64,000 bases of DNA from Luteimonas colneyensis (GCF_014836665.1 NZ_JACSQJ010000001.1:186001-250000), one strand, 5' to 3'. Shown: positions 20,933-36,071, counted from the stretch's first letter. Translations and numbers: made by a program. Notes: a model not told the origin generated them from the letters alone.

Positions 20933-22047
20933 TGGCGGCGCCGGAGGTCATCGTCGGCATGTCCGGCGGCGTGGACTCATCGGTCGCCGCGCTGGTCCTG
21001 CGCGATGCCGGGGTCACGATCGCCGGACTGTTCATGGACAACTGGGCCGACGACGGCAGCGGCCACTGCCGCGCCGACGAGGACCGTCGCGACGCCGTCG
21101 CGGTCTGCGGCCGGCTCGGCATCCCGATCCACTTCCGCGACTTCTCCCGCGAGTACTGGGCCGGCGTGTTCGAACACTTCCTGGCCGAGTACGCCGCCGG
21201 CCGCACGCCCAACCCGGACGTGCTCTGCAACCGCGAGATCAAGTTCAGGCATTTCCTGGACGCCGCCCGCGACCTCGGCGCCGGCCGTATCGCCACCGGG
21301 CACTACGCGCGCGTCGACCAGTGCGACGGCCGCTGGCGGCTGCTGCGCGCCGCGGACCGCGGCAAGGACCAGAGCTATTTCCTGCACCAGCTCGGGCAGG
21401 AGCAGCTGGCCGCCACCCTGTTCCCGCTCGGCGAGCTTCGCAAGGACGCGGTGCGCGCGATGGCCGCCGCCGCCGGGCTCCCGACCGCCGCCAAGAAGGA
21501 TTCGACCGGCATCTGCTTCGTCGGCGAGCGCGACTTCCGCGAATTCCTCGGCCAGTACCTGCCGGCCCGGCCCGGCGAGATCCGCACGCCCGACGGCCAG
21601 GTCGTGGGCGAACACCCGGGCGTGTTCTACTACACCCTCGGCCAGCGCGAGGGCCTGCACATCGGCGGCCGCCGCGGCTTCGACGACAAGCCCTGGTACG
21701 TGGTCGGCAAGGACGTCGCCGCCAACGTGCTCACGGTTGACCAGGGCCATGACAGCCCATACCTGATGTCACGCAGCCTGCGCAGCGAACCCGCACACTG
21801 GATCGCCGGCGCGCCGCCGTCCACCCGTTTCAGCTGCACCGCGCAGACGCGCTACCGGCAGCCAGAGGAGCCATGCGAAGTGACCGTTGACGATACCGGG
21901 ACCCTGCGGGTCGCCTTTCAGCGCCCCCAGCGCGCCGTGACCCCGGGCCAGTCCGTGGTGCTGTACCTGGGCGACGCCTGCCTGGGCGGCGCGGTGATCG
22001 CGTCCACCGATGCGCCCGCCGCCCGCGCCACGGGGGTCCCGGCATGA
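20932..22047 (+). CDS. mnmA: tRNA-specific 2-thiouridylase MnmA
   Basis: A 371-residue enzyme that makes 2-thiouridine at the wobble base of Lys, Glu and Gln tRNAs. The PP-loop SGGVDSS (11-17), the catalytic C99 in [12 protein letters not shown], the persulfide C195 in [12 protein letters not shown], and the [10 protein letters not shown] and KDVAANVL blocks are all present. The ATG is fixed by overlap with the nudJ stop, and its own stop overlaps hflD (ATGA). Confidence 0.97.
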   Translation: MAAPEVIVGMSGGVDSSVAALVLRDAGVTIAGLFMDNWADDGSGHCRADEDRRDAVAVCGRLGIPIHFRDFSREYWAGVFEHFLAEYAAGRTPNPDVLCNREIKFRHFLDAARDLGAGRIATGHYARVDQCDGRWRLLRAADRGKDQSYFLHQLGQEQLAATLFPLGELRKDAVRAMAAAAGLPTAAKKDSTGICFVGERDFREFLGQYLPARPGEIRTPDGQVVGEHPGVFYYTLGQREGLHIGGRRGFDDKPWYVVGKDVAANVLTVDQGHDSPYLMSRSLRSEPAHWIAGAPPSTRFSCTAQTRYRQPEEPCEVTVDDTGTLRVAFQRPQRAVTPGQSVVLYLGDACLGGAVIASTDAPAARATGVPA

Positions 22048-22652
22048 GCGACATGCACGACCGCATGCTGGCGCTGGCCGGCCTCGCCCAGGCCCTGCGC
22101 CAGGTGCGCCGCGTCGCCGAGACCGGCCAGGCCGAGGGCACCGTGCTCGAGACCGCGCTGGGCAGCGTGTTCCGCATCGACGCCGATTCCGCCGCCGAGG
22201 TCTACGGCGGCGTGCCCAACGTGCGGCCCGGCCTGATGCTGGTGCGCGACTACCTGGCCAACAAGGGCCAGGATCCGCTGCTGCCGAAGCTGGCCCTGGC
22301 GGTGACCCAGCTCGAACGCCGCTTCGTCCGGGACGAGGACATCGCCGGTCGCGTGCACGAAGGCATCCTCGCCGCCCGCCACGACGCGGCGCGCCTGGGC
22401 ACCGCGCATCCGGACGTGCTTTCGAAGCTCGGCGCGCTCTACGCCGACACCGTCAGCCAGCTGCGGCCGCGCGTGCTGGTGCAGGGAAATCCGCACTACC
22501 TCGGGCAGGCCGCGATCGTGGCGGAAATCCGCGCGATGCTGCTGGCGGCGCTGCGCTCGGCGGTGCTGTGGCGGCAGTTCGGTGGAAGCCCGTGGGATTT
22601 CCTGCTCCAGCGCGGGGCGATGGCGCGGGCGGTGGACGACCTGCTGGGCTGA
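22044..22652 (+). CDS. hflD: HflD family protein
   Basis: A 202-residue helical protein of the HflD (YcfC) family, peripheral to the inner membrane and, in E. coli, modulating lambda CII stability. Typical blocks are [36 protein letters not shown] and [20 protein letters not shown]. Biological role outside phage lysogeny is unclear. It overlaps mnmA by four bases. In many gammaproteobacteria purB comes next; here an AEC transporter follows instead. Confidence 0.93.
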   Translation: MSDMHDRMLALAGLAQALRQVRRVAETGQAEGTVLETALGSVFRIDADSAAEVYGGVPNVRPGLMLVRDYLANKGQDPLLPKLALAVTQLERRFVRDEDIAGRVHEGILAARHDAARLGTAHPDVLSKLGALYADTVSQLRPRVLVQGNPHYLGQAAIVAEIRAMLLAALRSAVLWRQFGGSPWDFLLQRGAMARAVDDLLG

Positions 22653-22744
22653 TGGCGGGCGCGCCCTGCCGATGGCCCCAGCGCCAGCGATGCCGCGGCC
22701 CGGACCACTAGACTTCCGTCCCTAACCAGGATTGCCGCCTGCCA

Positions 22745-23662
22745 ATGGCTTTCGATGCCTTTGCCCTGATGCTGGCGATGCTCGCACTGGGCATGCTGTT
22801 CGCGCGGCTGCGCGTGCTGCCGGCCAACTCGGCGGAAACGCTGAACCTGGTCGTGCTGTACGTCTGCCTGCCCGCGGCGATCCTTCTCAACGTACCGAAG
22901 CTGCGCTTCGACGTATCGCTGCTGGCGCTGGCGGCGCTGCCCTGGCTGGTCGCGGGCCTGGCCTGGGCCGCGGTGCGCCTGCTGTCACGCCGGCTGCACT
23001 TCCGGCGTGACGAAGCGGTCGTGCTGGTGCTGTTGACGATGCTCGGCAACACCAGCTATGTCGGCTTCCCGATGATCGAGGCCCTGCTCGGTCCACAGGC
23101 CCTGCCCTATGCCGTGGTCTACGACCAGTTCGGCACCTTCCTGCTGCTGTCCACCGTCGGCATGATCGTGCTGGCGCGCGGCAGCGGCGACAGCGCGCCG
23201 TCGGCACGGGCGATCGTGCTGCGCATCGTCCGTTTCCCGCCGACCTGGGCGCTGGTGTTCGGACTCACGCTGATGCCGGAGCAGCCGCCGCAGTGGATCG
23301 CCCTCGCGTTGGAGCGCCTGTCCGGCGTACTGGTGATGCTGGTGATGCTGGCCGTGGGCCTGGGCATCCAGCTTCGCCTGCCGCGCGACGAGATCGCGCC
23401 GCTGGCGACCGGGCTGGCGCTGAAGCTGGTGCTGTTGCCTTTGCTTTCGCTGCCGGTGGCCTGGCTGCTGGGCATGCGTGGCGACGTGCTGCAGGTGGGC
23501 GTGCTGGAAACCGCGATGCCGCCGATGATCACCGCCGCCGCGCTGGCGATCACGCATGGGCTGGCGCCGCGATTGGCGGCTGCGATCGTGGGGTACGGGA
23601 TCGTGCTGTCGCTGGTGACCTTGCCGCTGTGGCGGCTGGTGCTGCTGCAGGTTTCCGGCTGA
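22745..23662 (+). CDS. AEC (auxin efflux carrier) family transporter
   Basis: A 305-residue membrane protein with about ten spans and almost no soluble domain. The N-terminal half carries LPANSAETLNLVVLYVCLPAAIL and the GNTSYVGFPMIEALLG motif typical of the AEC family (PF03547); the C-terminal half has ETAMPPMITAAALA. Bacterial members move malate, malonate or other organic anions; the substrate here cannot be told. A short GC stem (23663-23682) follows the stop and may be a weak terminator. Confidence 0.88.
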   Translation: MAFDAFALMLAMLALGMLFARLRVLPANSAETLNLVVLYVCLPAAILLNVPKLRFDVSLLALAALPWLVAGLAWAAVRLLSRRLHFRRDEAVVLVLLTMLGNTSYVGFPMIEALLGPQALPYAVVYDQFGTFLLLSTVGMIVLARGSGDSAPSARAIVLRIVRFPPTWALVFGLTLMPEQPPQWIALALERLSGVLVMLVMLAVGLGIQLRLPRDEIAPLATGLALKLVLLPLLSLPVAWLLGMRGDVLQVGVLETAMPPMITAAALAITHGLAPRLAAAIVGYGIVLSLVTLPLWRLVLLQVSG

Positions 23663-23729
23663 GCGCAGCCTGGCAACTGCGCGTTTCATGCTGCCTGCAG
23701 CGCGAAGCCGCTGCGCAGCCCGGTTTCCG

Positions 23730-24074
23730 TCAGGCCTTTCCCGTGAGTTCTGGGCCGGGGTTCCTTGCAATCACCACCTGCGACAGCAGGCCGCGGCGGC
23801 GGAACCAGTACTCGAGTGGCAGGGTCACCAGCGGCGGGATCGCCGCAAGCACCGCGACTAGCAAGGCCCACATCGGCCAACGCAGCCTGACACCCGCGGC
23901 GAGCGCGACGACCACGTAGAGCAGGAACGCGCCGCCGTGGAGGCGGCCGAACAGCCAGACGCCGGCATCGGTCGTACCGCTGACGTACTTCAGGTACATG
24001 CCCACGAGCAGCCCCGCCCAGGTAAAGGCTTCGACCAGGGCGACGACGGAAAAGAGTTTGCCGGCCGCTGACAT
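23730..24074 (-). CDS. DUF3817 membrane protein
   Basis: Read from the second ATG (24074) this is a 114-residue protein; an upstream ATG at 24095 adds seven residues. Three membrane spans and the motifs FSVVALVEAFTWAGLL, GRLHGGAFLLYVV and PLEYWFRRRGLL match DUF3817 (PF12823), a family of unknown function. It sits between an AEC transporter on the other strand and acnB, with no operon partner. Confidence 0.8.
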   Translation of the reverse strand: MSAAGKLFSVVALVEAFTWAGLLVGMYLKYVSGTTDAGVWLFGRLHGGAFLLYVVVALAAGVRLRWPMWALLVAVLAAIPPLVTLPLEYWFRRRGLLSQVVIARNPGPELTGKA

Positions 24075-24127
24075 CCGCCGTTGCCCTTCACGCATGTGAA
24101 TCTCCAGACTGGAACGCTGATCGGAAG

Positions 24128-24148
24128 ACGCCCGACAATGCCGGGCGT
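24128..24148 (-). terminator. possible terminator after acnB
   Basis: A 7-bp stem (24128-24134 with 24142-24148, ACGCCCG arm) with a 7-nt loop lies 25 bases past the acnB stop. The minus strand downstream has only a poor T-run (TCTTCC), so strength is doubtful. Confidence 0.4.
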
Positions 24149-24173
24149 TTCCGCAGTCGACGCGACGTGCCGG

Positions 24174-26768
24174 TCAGGCCGCCGACGCCCCTTCCGCCAC
24201 CTCGCGGTACTCCTCGATCTGGTCGAAGTTCATGTACCGGTAGATCTCGGCGCCCTTGTCGCTGATCACGCCCACGCCCTCCATGTACTCGGCGCGGGTC
24301 GGGATCCGGCCCAGGCGCGAGCAGATCGCCGCCAGCTCCGCCGAGCCCAGGTACACGTTGGTGTTGCGGCCCAGACGGTTGGGGAAGTTGCGGGTGGAGG
24401 TCGACATCGCCGTGGCGCCCTCGCGGATCTGGGCCTGGTTGCCCATGCACAGCGAGCAGCCCGGCATCTCCATGCGCGCACCGGCCGCGCCAAAGGTGCC
24501 GTAGTGGCCTTCCTTGGTCAGTTCGCTGGCGTCCATCTTGGTCGGCGGCGCGACCCACAGGCGCGTGGGGATGTCGCGCTTGCCTTCCAGCAGCTTCGCC
24601 GCGGCGCGGAAGTGGCCGATGTTGGTCATGCACGAGCCGATGAACACCTCATCGATCCTGTCGCCGGCGACGTCGGACAGCGTCTTCGCGTCGTCCGGAT
24701 CATTCGGGCAGCACACGATGGGCTCCACGATCTCGGCGAGGTCGATCTCGATCACCGCGGCGTACTCGGCGTCGGCGTCGGGCTCGAGCAGCTGCGGATC
24801 GGCCAGCCACTGCTCCATCTTCGCGATGCGGCGCTGCAGGGTGCGGGCGTCGGCGTAGCCTTCGGCGATCATCCACTTCAGCAGCACGATGTTGCTGGTG
24901 AGGTATTCGATGATCGGGGCCTTGTCGAGACGCACGGTGCAGCCGGCGGCGGAGCGCTCGGCCGAGGCGTCGGCGAGCTCGAAGGCCTGCTCGATCTTGA
25001 GCTCCGGCAGGCCCTCGATCTCGAGGATGCGGCCGGAGAAGATGTTCTTCTTGCCCTGCTTGGCGACCGTCAGCAGCCCCTGCTTGATCGCATAGAGCGG
25101 GATGGCGTGCACCAGGTCACGCAGGGTCACGCCCGGCTGCAGCTGGCCCTTGAAGCGCACCAGCACCGACTCCGGCATGTCCAGCGGCATGACGCCGGTG
25201 GCGGCGGCGAAGGCGACCAGGCCCGAGCCGGCCGGGAACGAGATGCCGATCGGGAAGCGCGTGTGGCTGTCGCCGCCGGTGCCGACGGTGTCGGGCAGCA
25301 GCATGCGGTTGAGCCAGCTGTGGATGATGCCGTCGCCCGGGCGCAGCGAGACGCCGCCGCGCGTGGAGATGAACTCCGGCAGGGTGTGGTGGGTCTTCAC
25401 GTCCACCGGCTTCGGGTAGGCGGCGGTGTGGCAGAACGACTGCATCACCAGGTCGGACGAGAAGCCCAGGCAGGCCAGGTCCTTGAGCTCGTCGCGGGTC
25501 ATCGGGCCGGTGGTGTCCTGCGAACCCACGGTGGTCATCTTCGGCTCGCAGTAGGTACCCGGGCGCACGCCCTTCCCTTCCGGCAGGCCGCAGGCACGAC
25601 CGACCATCTTCTGCGCGAGCGTGAAGCCCTTGCCGGTGTCGGCGGGCGCGGCGGGCTGGCGGAACAGGTCGGTGGCCGGCAGGCCCAGGGACTCGCGCGC
25701 CCGCGCGGTCAGGCCGCGGCCGATGATCAGCGGGATGCGGCCGCCGGCGCGCACCTCGTCGAACAGCACCTCGGACTTCACTTCGAATTCGGCGATCACT
25801 TCGCCGCCCTTCAGCGCCTTGCCCTCGTAGGGACGCAGCTCGACCACGTCGCCGTGCTCCATCTTCGACACGTCGAGTTCGATCGGCAGCGCGCCGGCGT
25901 CTTCCATGGTGTTGTAGAAGATCGGCGCGATCTTCGAACCCAGGCAGACGCCGCCAAAGCGCTTGTTCGGGATGTAGGGGATGTCCTCGCCGGTCCACCA
26001 CAGCACGCTGTTGGTGGCCGACTTGCGGCTGGAGCCGGTGCCGACCACGTCGCCGACGTAGGCGACCAGGTGGCCCTTGGCCTTGAGCGACAGGATCTCC
26101 TGGATCGGGCCGCGCTTGCCGTCCTCTTCGGGCACGAAGGGCGCGTCGGGGCGCTTGTTCTTCAGCATCGCCAGCGCGTGCATCGGAATGTCCGGGCGCG
26201 TGGTGGCGTCGGGCGCGGGCGACAGGTCGTCGGTGTTGGTCTCGCCCGGCACCTTGAACACGGTGATGGTCATCGACTCCGCCACTTCCGGCCTGGAGGT
26301 GAACCATTCGGCGTCGGCCCAGCTCTGCAGCACGGCCTGCGCATTGGCGTTGCCGGCCTTCGCCTTCTCCTCGATGTCGTGGAAGGCATCGAACACCAGC
26401 AGCGTGTGCTTCAGGCCATCGGCGGCGACCGCGCCCAGCTGCGCGTCATCCAGCAGCTCGACCAGCGGGGCCACGTTGTAGCCGCCGAGCATGGTGCCCA
26501 GCAGCTCCGTGGCGCGCTCGCGGCTGATCAGCGCATTCTGCTCGCTGCCGAAGGCGAGCGCGGCGAGGTACGAGGCCTTGACCTTGGCGGCATCGTCCAC
26601 GCCCGCGGGCACGCGATGGGTCAGCAGGTCGAGCAGGAACTGCTCCTCGCCGGCCGGCGGCTGCTTCAGCAGCTCGATGAGGTCTGCGGTCTGCTGCGCG
26701 CCGAGCGGCAGCGCGGGAATGCCGAGCGCTGCGCGTTCGGCCACGTGGTGGCGATAGGCTTCCAACAT
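24174..26768 (-). CDS. acnB: bifunctional aconitate hydratase 2 / 2-methylisocitrate dehydratase
   Basis: An 864-residue AcnB, the main aconitase of the TCA cycle in many proteobacteria and also able to act in the methylcitrate cycle. The N-terminal HEAT-like domain ([20 protein letters not shown]) identifies AcnB, not AcnA. The 4Fe-4S ligands lie in [10 protein letters not shown] and [10 protein letters not shown]. The start at 26768 gives the standard length; the open frame upstream is not conserved. In this locus it neighbours acnA, separated by a toxin-antitoxin pair. Confidence 0.97.
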   Translation of the reverse strand: MLEAYRHHVAERAALGIPALPLGAQQTADLIELLKQPPAGEEQFLLDLLTHRVPAGVDDAAKVKASYLAALAFGSEQNALISRERATELLGTMLGGYNVAPLVELLDDAQLGAVAADGLKHTLLVFDAFHDIEEKAKAGNANAQAVLQSWADAEWFTSRPEVAESMTITVFKVPGETNTDDLSPAPDATTRPDIPMHALAMLKNKRPDAPFVPEEDGKRGPIQEILSLKAKGHLVAYVGDVVGTGSSRKSATNSVLWWTGEDIPYIPNKRFGGVCLGSKIAPIFYNTMEDAGALPIELDVSKMEHGDVVELRPYEGKALKGGEVIAEFEVKSEVLFDEVRAGGRIPLIIGRGLTARARESLGLPATDLFRQPAAPADTGKGFTLAQKMVGRACGLPEGKGVRPGTYCEPKMTTVGSQDTTGPMTRDELKDLACLGFSSDLVMQSFCHTAAYPKPVDVKTHHTLPEFISTRGGVSLRPGDGIIHSWLNRMLLPDTVGTGGDSHTRFPIGISFPAGSGLVAFAAATGVMPLDMPESVLVRFKGQLQPGVTLRDLVHAIPLYAIKQGLLTVAKQGKKNIFSGRILEIEGLPELKIEQAFELADASAERSAAGCTVRLDKAPIIEYLTSNIVLLKWMIAEGYADARTLQRRIAKMEQWLADPQLLEPDADAEYAAVIEIDLAEIVEPIVCCPNDPDDAKTLSDVAGDRIDEVFIGSCMTNIGHFRAAAKLLEGKRDIPTRLWVAPPTKMDASELTKEGHYGTFGAAGARMEMPGCSLCMGNQAQIREGATAMSTSTRNFPNRLGRNTNVYLGSAELAAICSRLGRIPTRAEYMEGVGVISDKGAEIYRYMNFDQIEEYREVAEGASAA

Positions 26769-26818
26769 GGTGGGGGGTACTCCGGGAGTGTCGCGGTGGA
26801 TGTGTGGCGGGTGTTCGA

Positions 26819-27226
26819 TCAGACGGTCCTGGGCACGATGACCTTCAGACCCTTGAAGTAGTCGCGGAAAAAGCCCGCGTCGCGGGTGATCAGGGCATCG
26901 CACTGCTGCAGCGCGTGCGCACCGACCAGGAAGTCGGCCACCACCCGCTCGCGCCTGCCCCCGCGGGCGCGGAAACGCCTGCCCATGTGGCCGGCGCGCA
27001 GGGCGGCGGTCTCGGAGAGCGGCTCGTAGCGGACGCCCAGGGGCGACAGCAGCTCCATGAGGTTGGCGGACGTGTCGAGCATGGCCTGCACTTCGGCCAC
27101 GACGGCCTCGCAGACGACCACGTCGTCATGCGCCAGCGCGTCGCCGATGCAGGCCTCCGAGGCCTCCGCGAACCGCGGATCGCCGATCAGCAGGTCGATC
27201 AGGACGTTGGAGTCCAGGGCGATCAA
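26819..27226 (-). CDS. vapC: PIN-domain toxin (VapC-like)
   Basis: A 135-residue PIN-domain ribonuclease. Read from TTG at 27226, whose TTGA overlaps the antitoxin stop, it begins [13 protein letters not shown]. The PIN acidic residues are D5, E40, D98 and D116 ([10 protein letters not shown]), which bind the metal ions of the active site. VapC toxins cleave tRNA or rRNA. All four acidic residues are present, so the toxin looks intact. The frame is open far upstream across acnA, but that is an antisense shadow. It lies 50 bp before acnB on the same strand. Confidence 0.85.
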   Translation of the reverse strand: MIALDSNVLIDLLIGDPRFAEASEACIGDALAHDDVVVCEAVVAEVQAMLDTSANLMELLSPLGVRYEPLSETAALRAGHMGRRFRARGGRRERVVADFLVGAHALQQCDALITRDAGFFRDYFKGLKVIVPRTV

Positions 27227-27519
27227 CGGTCGGCGTCCGGCGTCCAGTCCGAGGGATCGCGCAGCACCTCGAACGGCTCCAGCGGGTCGTCGGGGGCCCG
27301 ACCCCGGATGGCACGCATGGCCTCGTCCGTACCGGTGAATCCTTCGGCAAGCCTGAGGCTGCCGCGAAGCTTGCGCAGGGCATCGCTCACGTCCTTGCGC
27401 AGGATGATGCGCCCCCCGTCCAGCTCCACTTTCAGGGTGGTGCCCTTGGTCAGGCCCAGGGCATCGCGCACTGCCTTGGGCAGGGTGATCTGGCCGCGTT
27501 CGGCGACGGTGGCTTCCAT
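27223..27519 (-). CDS. vapB: AbrB/SpoVT-type antitoxin (VapB-like)
   Basis: A 98-residue protein with an N-terminal swapped-hairpin AbrB domain (ATVAERGQITLPKAVRDALG, then GTTLKVELDGGRIILRK) and a C-terminal tail likely to wrap the toxin. Its start at 27519 has a strong ribosome-binding site (AGGAGG, about 8 bases upstream). Such antitoxins bind their own promoter; a matching palindrome overlaps the -10 box at 27557-27577. The stop overlaps the toxin start, which couples the pair. Confidence 0.88.
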   Translation of the reverse strand: MEATVAERGQITLPKAVRDALGLTKGTTLKVELDGGRIILRKDVSDALRKLRGSLRLAEGFTGTDEAMRAIRGRAPDDPLEPFEVLRDPSDWTPDADR

Positions 27520-27556
27520 GGGGCGACCTCCTGCCCGATCGGGCATGGCTGGGACG

Positions 27557-27577
27557 GTATGTGCGCATTATACATAC
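27557..27577 (-). promoter_or_regulatory. vapB promoter -10 and overlapping palindromic operator
   Basis: A perfect TATAAT lies on the minus strand at 27567-27572. It is covered by an inverted repeat GTATGT (27557-27562) and ACATAC (27572-27577) with a 9-bp spacer. No good -35 is seen. The palindrome is where an AbrB-type antitoxin would bind; the nearest start is vapB, 38 bases away. Confidence 0.6.
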
Positions 27578-27685
27578 TTCCGCGCGCATACCCGAGTCCC
27601 CATACCGGGAACGCAGCGGTAACGCATTCATCACTACACTGGCGGTCTGCCTGCCCGCCACGCCATCCACACAGGGAGCCCAGCC

Positions 27686-30445
<2,760 letters not shown>

Positions 30446-30459
30446 CCGGCCCTGCCCCC

Positions 30460-30526
30460 GTAGGAGCAGCTACAGCTGCGACCCGACAGCCCGGCATGCG
30501 CGGGTCGAGGGTGTAGCTGCTCCTGC
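30460..30526. repeat. REP-type palindrome after acnA (GTAG family)
   Basis: Left arm 30460-30485 and right arm 30501-30526 pair with four mismatches; the core GTAGGAGCAGCTACAGCTGC is in the left arm. It probably protects or ends the acnA transcript from one side and that of the convergent lipoprotein gene from the other. A related half-site lies at 7222-7248. Confidence 0.7.
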
Positions 30527-30542
30527 AGGCAGCTTCCCCGCC

Positions 30543-31004
30543 TCAGCGCATCACCGGCGTCCAGTGCGCGCTGCTCATCCGCCACTCGCCATCGACCAGG
30601 CGCCAGCCGGTGTCGACCTGCCAGGCCTGGGCGCTGTCGGGCAGCAGGCGGCCGCTGCCGCCGGAGAGCACCGCGCTGAAGCGGACGCGGGCGTGCCCTT
30701 CCTGGAGTTCGATATCCAGCGGCCCGGGGAGTACGCCCACGTCACCGTGGCGCATGAAGTGCAGCGCGGCCAGGCGTCGCGCGCCGTCCCGGTCAAGTCC
30801 GCCGGGTCCGATGAAGTCGTCGCCGAGGTAATCCGCGAGCCCGCCCGCGTCCCGCGCCTCGATCGCCGCCTGCACGCCTTCCAGCGCGTTCCGCAGCGCC
30901 TCCTCGGGCTGCGGGCGTGCGCAGGCCGCGATCACGACGACGATCAGCAGCACCGCGGCCGTGCGCCACCATGGCGCGTGATCGAAGTGCCCGCGTGCCG
31001 TCAT
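30543..31004 (-). CDS. putative lipoprotein with NTF2/SnoaL-like domain
   Basis: Read from ATG 31004 this is a 153-residue protein. A hydrophobic signal (WWRTAAVLLIVVVIAAC) ends in a lipobox with C28. The mature part (EALRNALEGVQAAIEARDAGGLADYLGDDFIG, split by other residues, then WQVDTGWRLVDGEWRM) has the look of an NTF2-like fold used in small periplasmic or ligand-binding proteins. No catalytic residues are evident. It diverges from rpfB, sharing a 136-bp promoter region. A homologue in other rpf loci is possible but not verified. Confidence 0.7.
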   Translation of the reverse strand: MTARGHFDHAPWWRTAAVLLIVVVIAACARPQPEEALRNALEGVQAAIEARDAGGLADYLGDDFIGPGGLDRDGARRLAALHFMRHGDVGVLPGPLDIELQEGHARVRFSAVLSGGSGRLLPDSAQAWQVDTGWRLVDGEWRMSSAHWTPVMR

Positions 31005-31140
31005 GTCCGTGCCCCGTTCCGCCCGTGATCCGCGCCCAGCATAGCTGCACTGCGCCTTGCCGCGCCGCGGAGCCCTGTGATCCAATCGAGTCGATACGCC
31101 GGGCACGGAACCTGGCGGCCAATAGTCCGAGGGGGAATGA

Positions 31141-32823
31141 ATGAGCAGCACTGAACGGCCGTGGCTGGCGAACTATCCGGAAGGGATTCCCGCCGAGATC
31201 GACGCCGACGAGTACCCCTCCATCCCGGCGCTGCTGCAGGAGGCGATCGACAAGTACCGCGACCAGCCCGCGTTCTCCAACATGGGCGTGTCCATCACCT
31301 ATGGTGAGCTGGACACGCTGAGCCGGCAGTTCGCGGCCTACCTGCTCGGCGAACTGAAGTTCAAGAAGGGCGATCGCATCGCGATCATGATGCCCAACTG
31401 CCTGCAGTACCCGATCGCCACCTTCGGCGCGCTGCGCGCGGGGCTGGCGGTGGTCAACACCAATCCGATGTACACCGCGCGCGAGCTGCGCCACCAGCTG
31501 GTCGACTCCGGCGCGCGCGCGATCCTGGTGCTCGACAACTTCGGCCACGTGGTGCAGAAGGTGCTGGCCGACAGCAAGGTCGAGAAGGTCATCACCACCG
31601 GCCTGGGCGACATGCTCGGCTTCCCCAAGGGCGCGATCGTCAACCTCGTCGTCAAGCACGTGAAGAAGATGGTGCCCGACTACGCGATTTCCGGGACGAT
31701 CCGCTTCCGCGACGCGCTGAAGGCGGGCGCGGCGCACGCGATGCCGGACGTCGCGATCGACAGCGGCGACATCGCCTTCCTGCAGTACACCGGCGGCACC
31801 ACCGGCGTGGCCAAGGGCGCCATGCTGACCCACCGCAACCTGGTGGCCAACATGCAGCAGGCCTCGGCCTGGGTCGGCAAGCAGGCCAAGCCGGGCCAGG
31901 AAGTGATCGTCACCGCGCTGCCGCTGTACCACATCTTCGCCCTGACGGCGAATGGACTGGTGTTCACCAAGTTTGGCGCCAAGAACATCCTGATCACCAA
32001 CCCGCGCGACATGCCCGGCTTCGTCAAGGAGCTCAAGCGTGAGCCCTTCACCGCCATCACCGGCGTCAACACGCTGTTCAACGGCCTGCTCAACACGCCC
32101 GGCTTCGAGGACGTCGATTTCTCGCAGCTGCGGCTGACCTTGGGCGGCGGCATGGCCGTGCAGCGTTCGGTGGCCGATCGCTGGAAGAAGGTGACCGGCG
32201 TGACCCTGGTCGAGGCCTATGGCCTGACCGAGACCTCGCCCGCGGCCTGCATCAACCCGATGGACCTGGCCGAGTACAACGGCGCCATCGGCCTGCCGAT
32301 CCCGTCGACCGACGCCTGCATCAAGGACGAGGAAGGCCGCATGCTTCCCGTCGGCGAAGTGGGCGAGCTGTGCATCAAGGGCCCGCAGGTCATGCGCGGC
32401 TACTGGCAGCGCCCCGAGGACACCGCCGCGGCGATCGATGCCGACGGCTGGCTGCACACCGGCGACATGGCGCGCATGGACGAAGGCGGCTTCTTCTACA
32501 TCGTCGACCGCAAGAAGGACATGATCCTGGTGTCGGGCTTCAATGTGTACCCGAACGAGATCGAGGACGTGATCGCGATGATGCCCGGCGTGCTCGAGGT
32601 CGCCGCCGTCGGCGTACCCGACGACAAGTCGGGCGAGGCGGTGAAGCTGGTCATCGTGAAGAAGGACCCGTCGCTCACCGCCGAGCAGGTCAAGGCCCAC
32701 GCCCGCAACGAGCTCACCGGCTACAAGCAGCCGCGCTATATCGAGTTCCGTGACGAGCTGCCCAAGACGAATGTGGGCAAGATCCTGCGTCGCGAGCTGA
32801 GGGATGAAACACCCCCGCATTAA
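31141..32823 (+). CDS. rpfB: long-chain acyl-CoA ligase RpfB (FadD-like)
   Basis: A 560-residue AMP-forming acyl-CoA synthetase. The P-loop [13 protein letters not shown], the [13 protein letters not shown] block, [16 protein letters not shown] and the C-terminal [12 protein letters not shown] are typical of FadD. The position directly before rpfF identifies it as RpfB, the fatty acyl-CoA ligase that activates free fatty acids and takes part in DSF turnover in Xanthomonas. A good ribosome-binding site (GAGGGGG) precedes the ATG. The upstream gap holds a TGTGATC half-site (31076-31082) that could be part of a CRP/Clp site, but the second half is poor. Confidence 0.93.
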   Translation: MSSTERPWLANYPEGIPAEIDADEYPSIPALLQEAIDKYRDQPAFSNMGVSITYGELDTLSRQFAAYLLGELKFKKGDRIAIMMPNCLQYPIATFGALRAGLAVVNTNPMYTARELRHQLVDSGARAILVLDNFGHVVQKVLADSKVEKVITTGLGDMLGFPKGAIVNLVVKHVKKMVPDYAISGTIRFRDALKAGAAHAMPDVAIDSGDIAFLQYTGGTTGVAKGAMLTHRNLVANMQQASAWVGKQAKPGQEVIVTALPLYHIFALTANGLVFTKFGAKNILITNPRDMPGFVKELKREPFTAITGVNTLFNGLLNTPGFEDVDFSQLRLTLGGGMAVQRSVADRWKKVTGVTLVEAYGLTETSPAACINPMDLAEYNGAIGLPIPSTDACIKDEEGRMLPVGEVGELCIKGPQVMRGYWQRPEDTAAAIDADGWLHTGDMARMDEGGFFYIVDRKKDMILVSGFNVYPNEIEDVIAMMPGVLEVAAVGVPDDKSGEAVKLVIVKKDPSLTAEQVKAHARNELTGYKQPRYIEFRDELPKTNVGKILRRELRDETPPH

Positions 32824-32851
32824 TGTGACTCCGTTCACGCTTTTGCCCTGA

Positions 32852-32899
32852 CCGTCCGGCTCCCCTGCCCGGACGGCTCCGCTCCGCTTGCCCAAGCGG
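32852..32899 (+). terminator. tandem hairpins between rpfB and rpfF
   Basis: An 8-bp stem (32852-32859 with 32869-32876, CCGTCCGG arm) is followed eight bases later by a second (32884-32890 with 32893-32899, CCGCTTG arm). Neither has a T-run. They lie in the 179-bp rpfB-rpfF gap and may limit read-through into rpfF or form part of its leader. Confidence 0.4.
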
Positions 32900-33002
32900 G
32901 GAAATGGGCGCATAGATGCCCGGCAACGGGCATTCACCATCTTTCCAGGACTCCGCCGGCAGGCCCGGCCGGAGGCGTCCTGCACGTCAGGGGACCTCCA
33001 CA

Positions 33003-33919
33003 TGAACGTCGAATTTCTTCACGGCAACACCGCCACGGACCTGGCCACGCTCCGCATCACCCACGACCCGTCCAACGCCTCGCACTGGTGCCACATGCAC
33101 GCCCGCCAGGCCTTCAGCGACGCCTCGTACCGGCCATGCTTCTCCCCGCGGCTGCTGCGTGAACTCCGACTGTTCGCGCGGGAGGCGATCGAGGGCTGCC
33201 AGGCCGCGTCCGCGGCGGCCGAGGGCCCGGCTCCGGCCCTGTCGCACATCGTCATCGGCTCGGATGCGCACGTCTTCAACCTCGGTGGCGACCTCGAGCT
33301 GTTTGCGGGCCTGATCCGCCAGCGCGACCGCGAAGGCCTGCTCCGCTACGCCACCGAATGCGTCGACAGCATCCACCTGCTGCACACCCGCCTGCATCCG
33401 GACGCCCACACCGTGGCGCTGGTCCAGGGCGACGCGCTGGGCGGCGGCTTCGAGCTCGCGCTGGCGTGCCAGACGATCGTGGCCGAGCGCGGCGTGCAGA
33501 TGGGCTTCCCGGAGGTCCTGTTCGGCCTCTTCCCGGGCATGGGTGCCTACTCGCTCCTGTCGCGCCGGGTCGGCCCGAAGCGCGCCGAGCAGATGATGCT
33601 CGACGGCGTGATGTACAGCAGCGAGGCGCTGCACGACATGGGCATCGTCGACGTGCTGGCCGAGCCCGGCGAGGGCGTGCGCGCGGTCAACGAGGTGATC
33701 CGGCAGAACCGCCGCATCGCCGCCGCGCGGCTGGCGCTGCACCGGGTGCGCGATGTGATCGACCCGATCCCGCACGCCGAACTGATGGACACCACGCGGA
33801 TCTGGGTGGACACCGCGCTGCAGCTGGGCGACCGCCAGCTCAGGATGATGGAACGCCTGGTGCACGCCCAGCTGCAGCGGCCCGCCGCGCTCGACGCCGC
33901 GGTGGCCAAGGCGCGCTGA
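33003..33919 (+). CDS. rpfF: DSF synthase RpfF (crotonase family)
   Basis: A 305-residue enoyl-CoA hydratase-like enzyme that makes the diffusible signal factor cis-11-methyl-2-dodecenoic acid by dehydration and thioester cleavage on acyl-ACP. Both catalytic Glu are present, E151 in GGGFELALA and E171 in MGFPEVLFG, ten residues offset from E141 and E161 of the Xanthomonas enzyme. The extra residues are at the N-terminus. It is transcribed towards rpfC, whose stop lies 12 bases away (convergent). In Xanthomonas, RpfF activity is held down by binding RpfC. Confidence 0.96.
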
Positions 33920-33931
33920 TCGGGCGGGTCT

Positions 33932-36067
<2,136 letters not shown>

Positions 36068-36071
36068 GGCG

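Noticed and set aside
24081-26861. A 926-codon frame antisense to acnB
   Set aside because: Same cause: antisense to a conserved aconitase, with low-complexity composition and no domains.
31076-31096. Full CRP/Clp site before rpfB
   Set aside because: The left half TGTGATC is good, but the right half at the required distance (CGAGT) does not match TCACA. Left as a half-site only.
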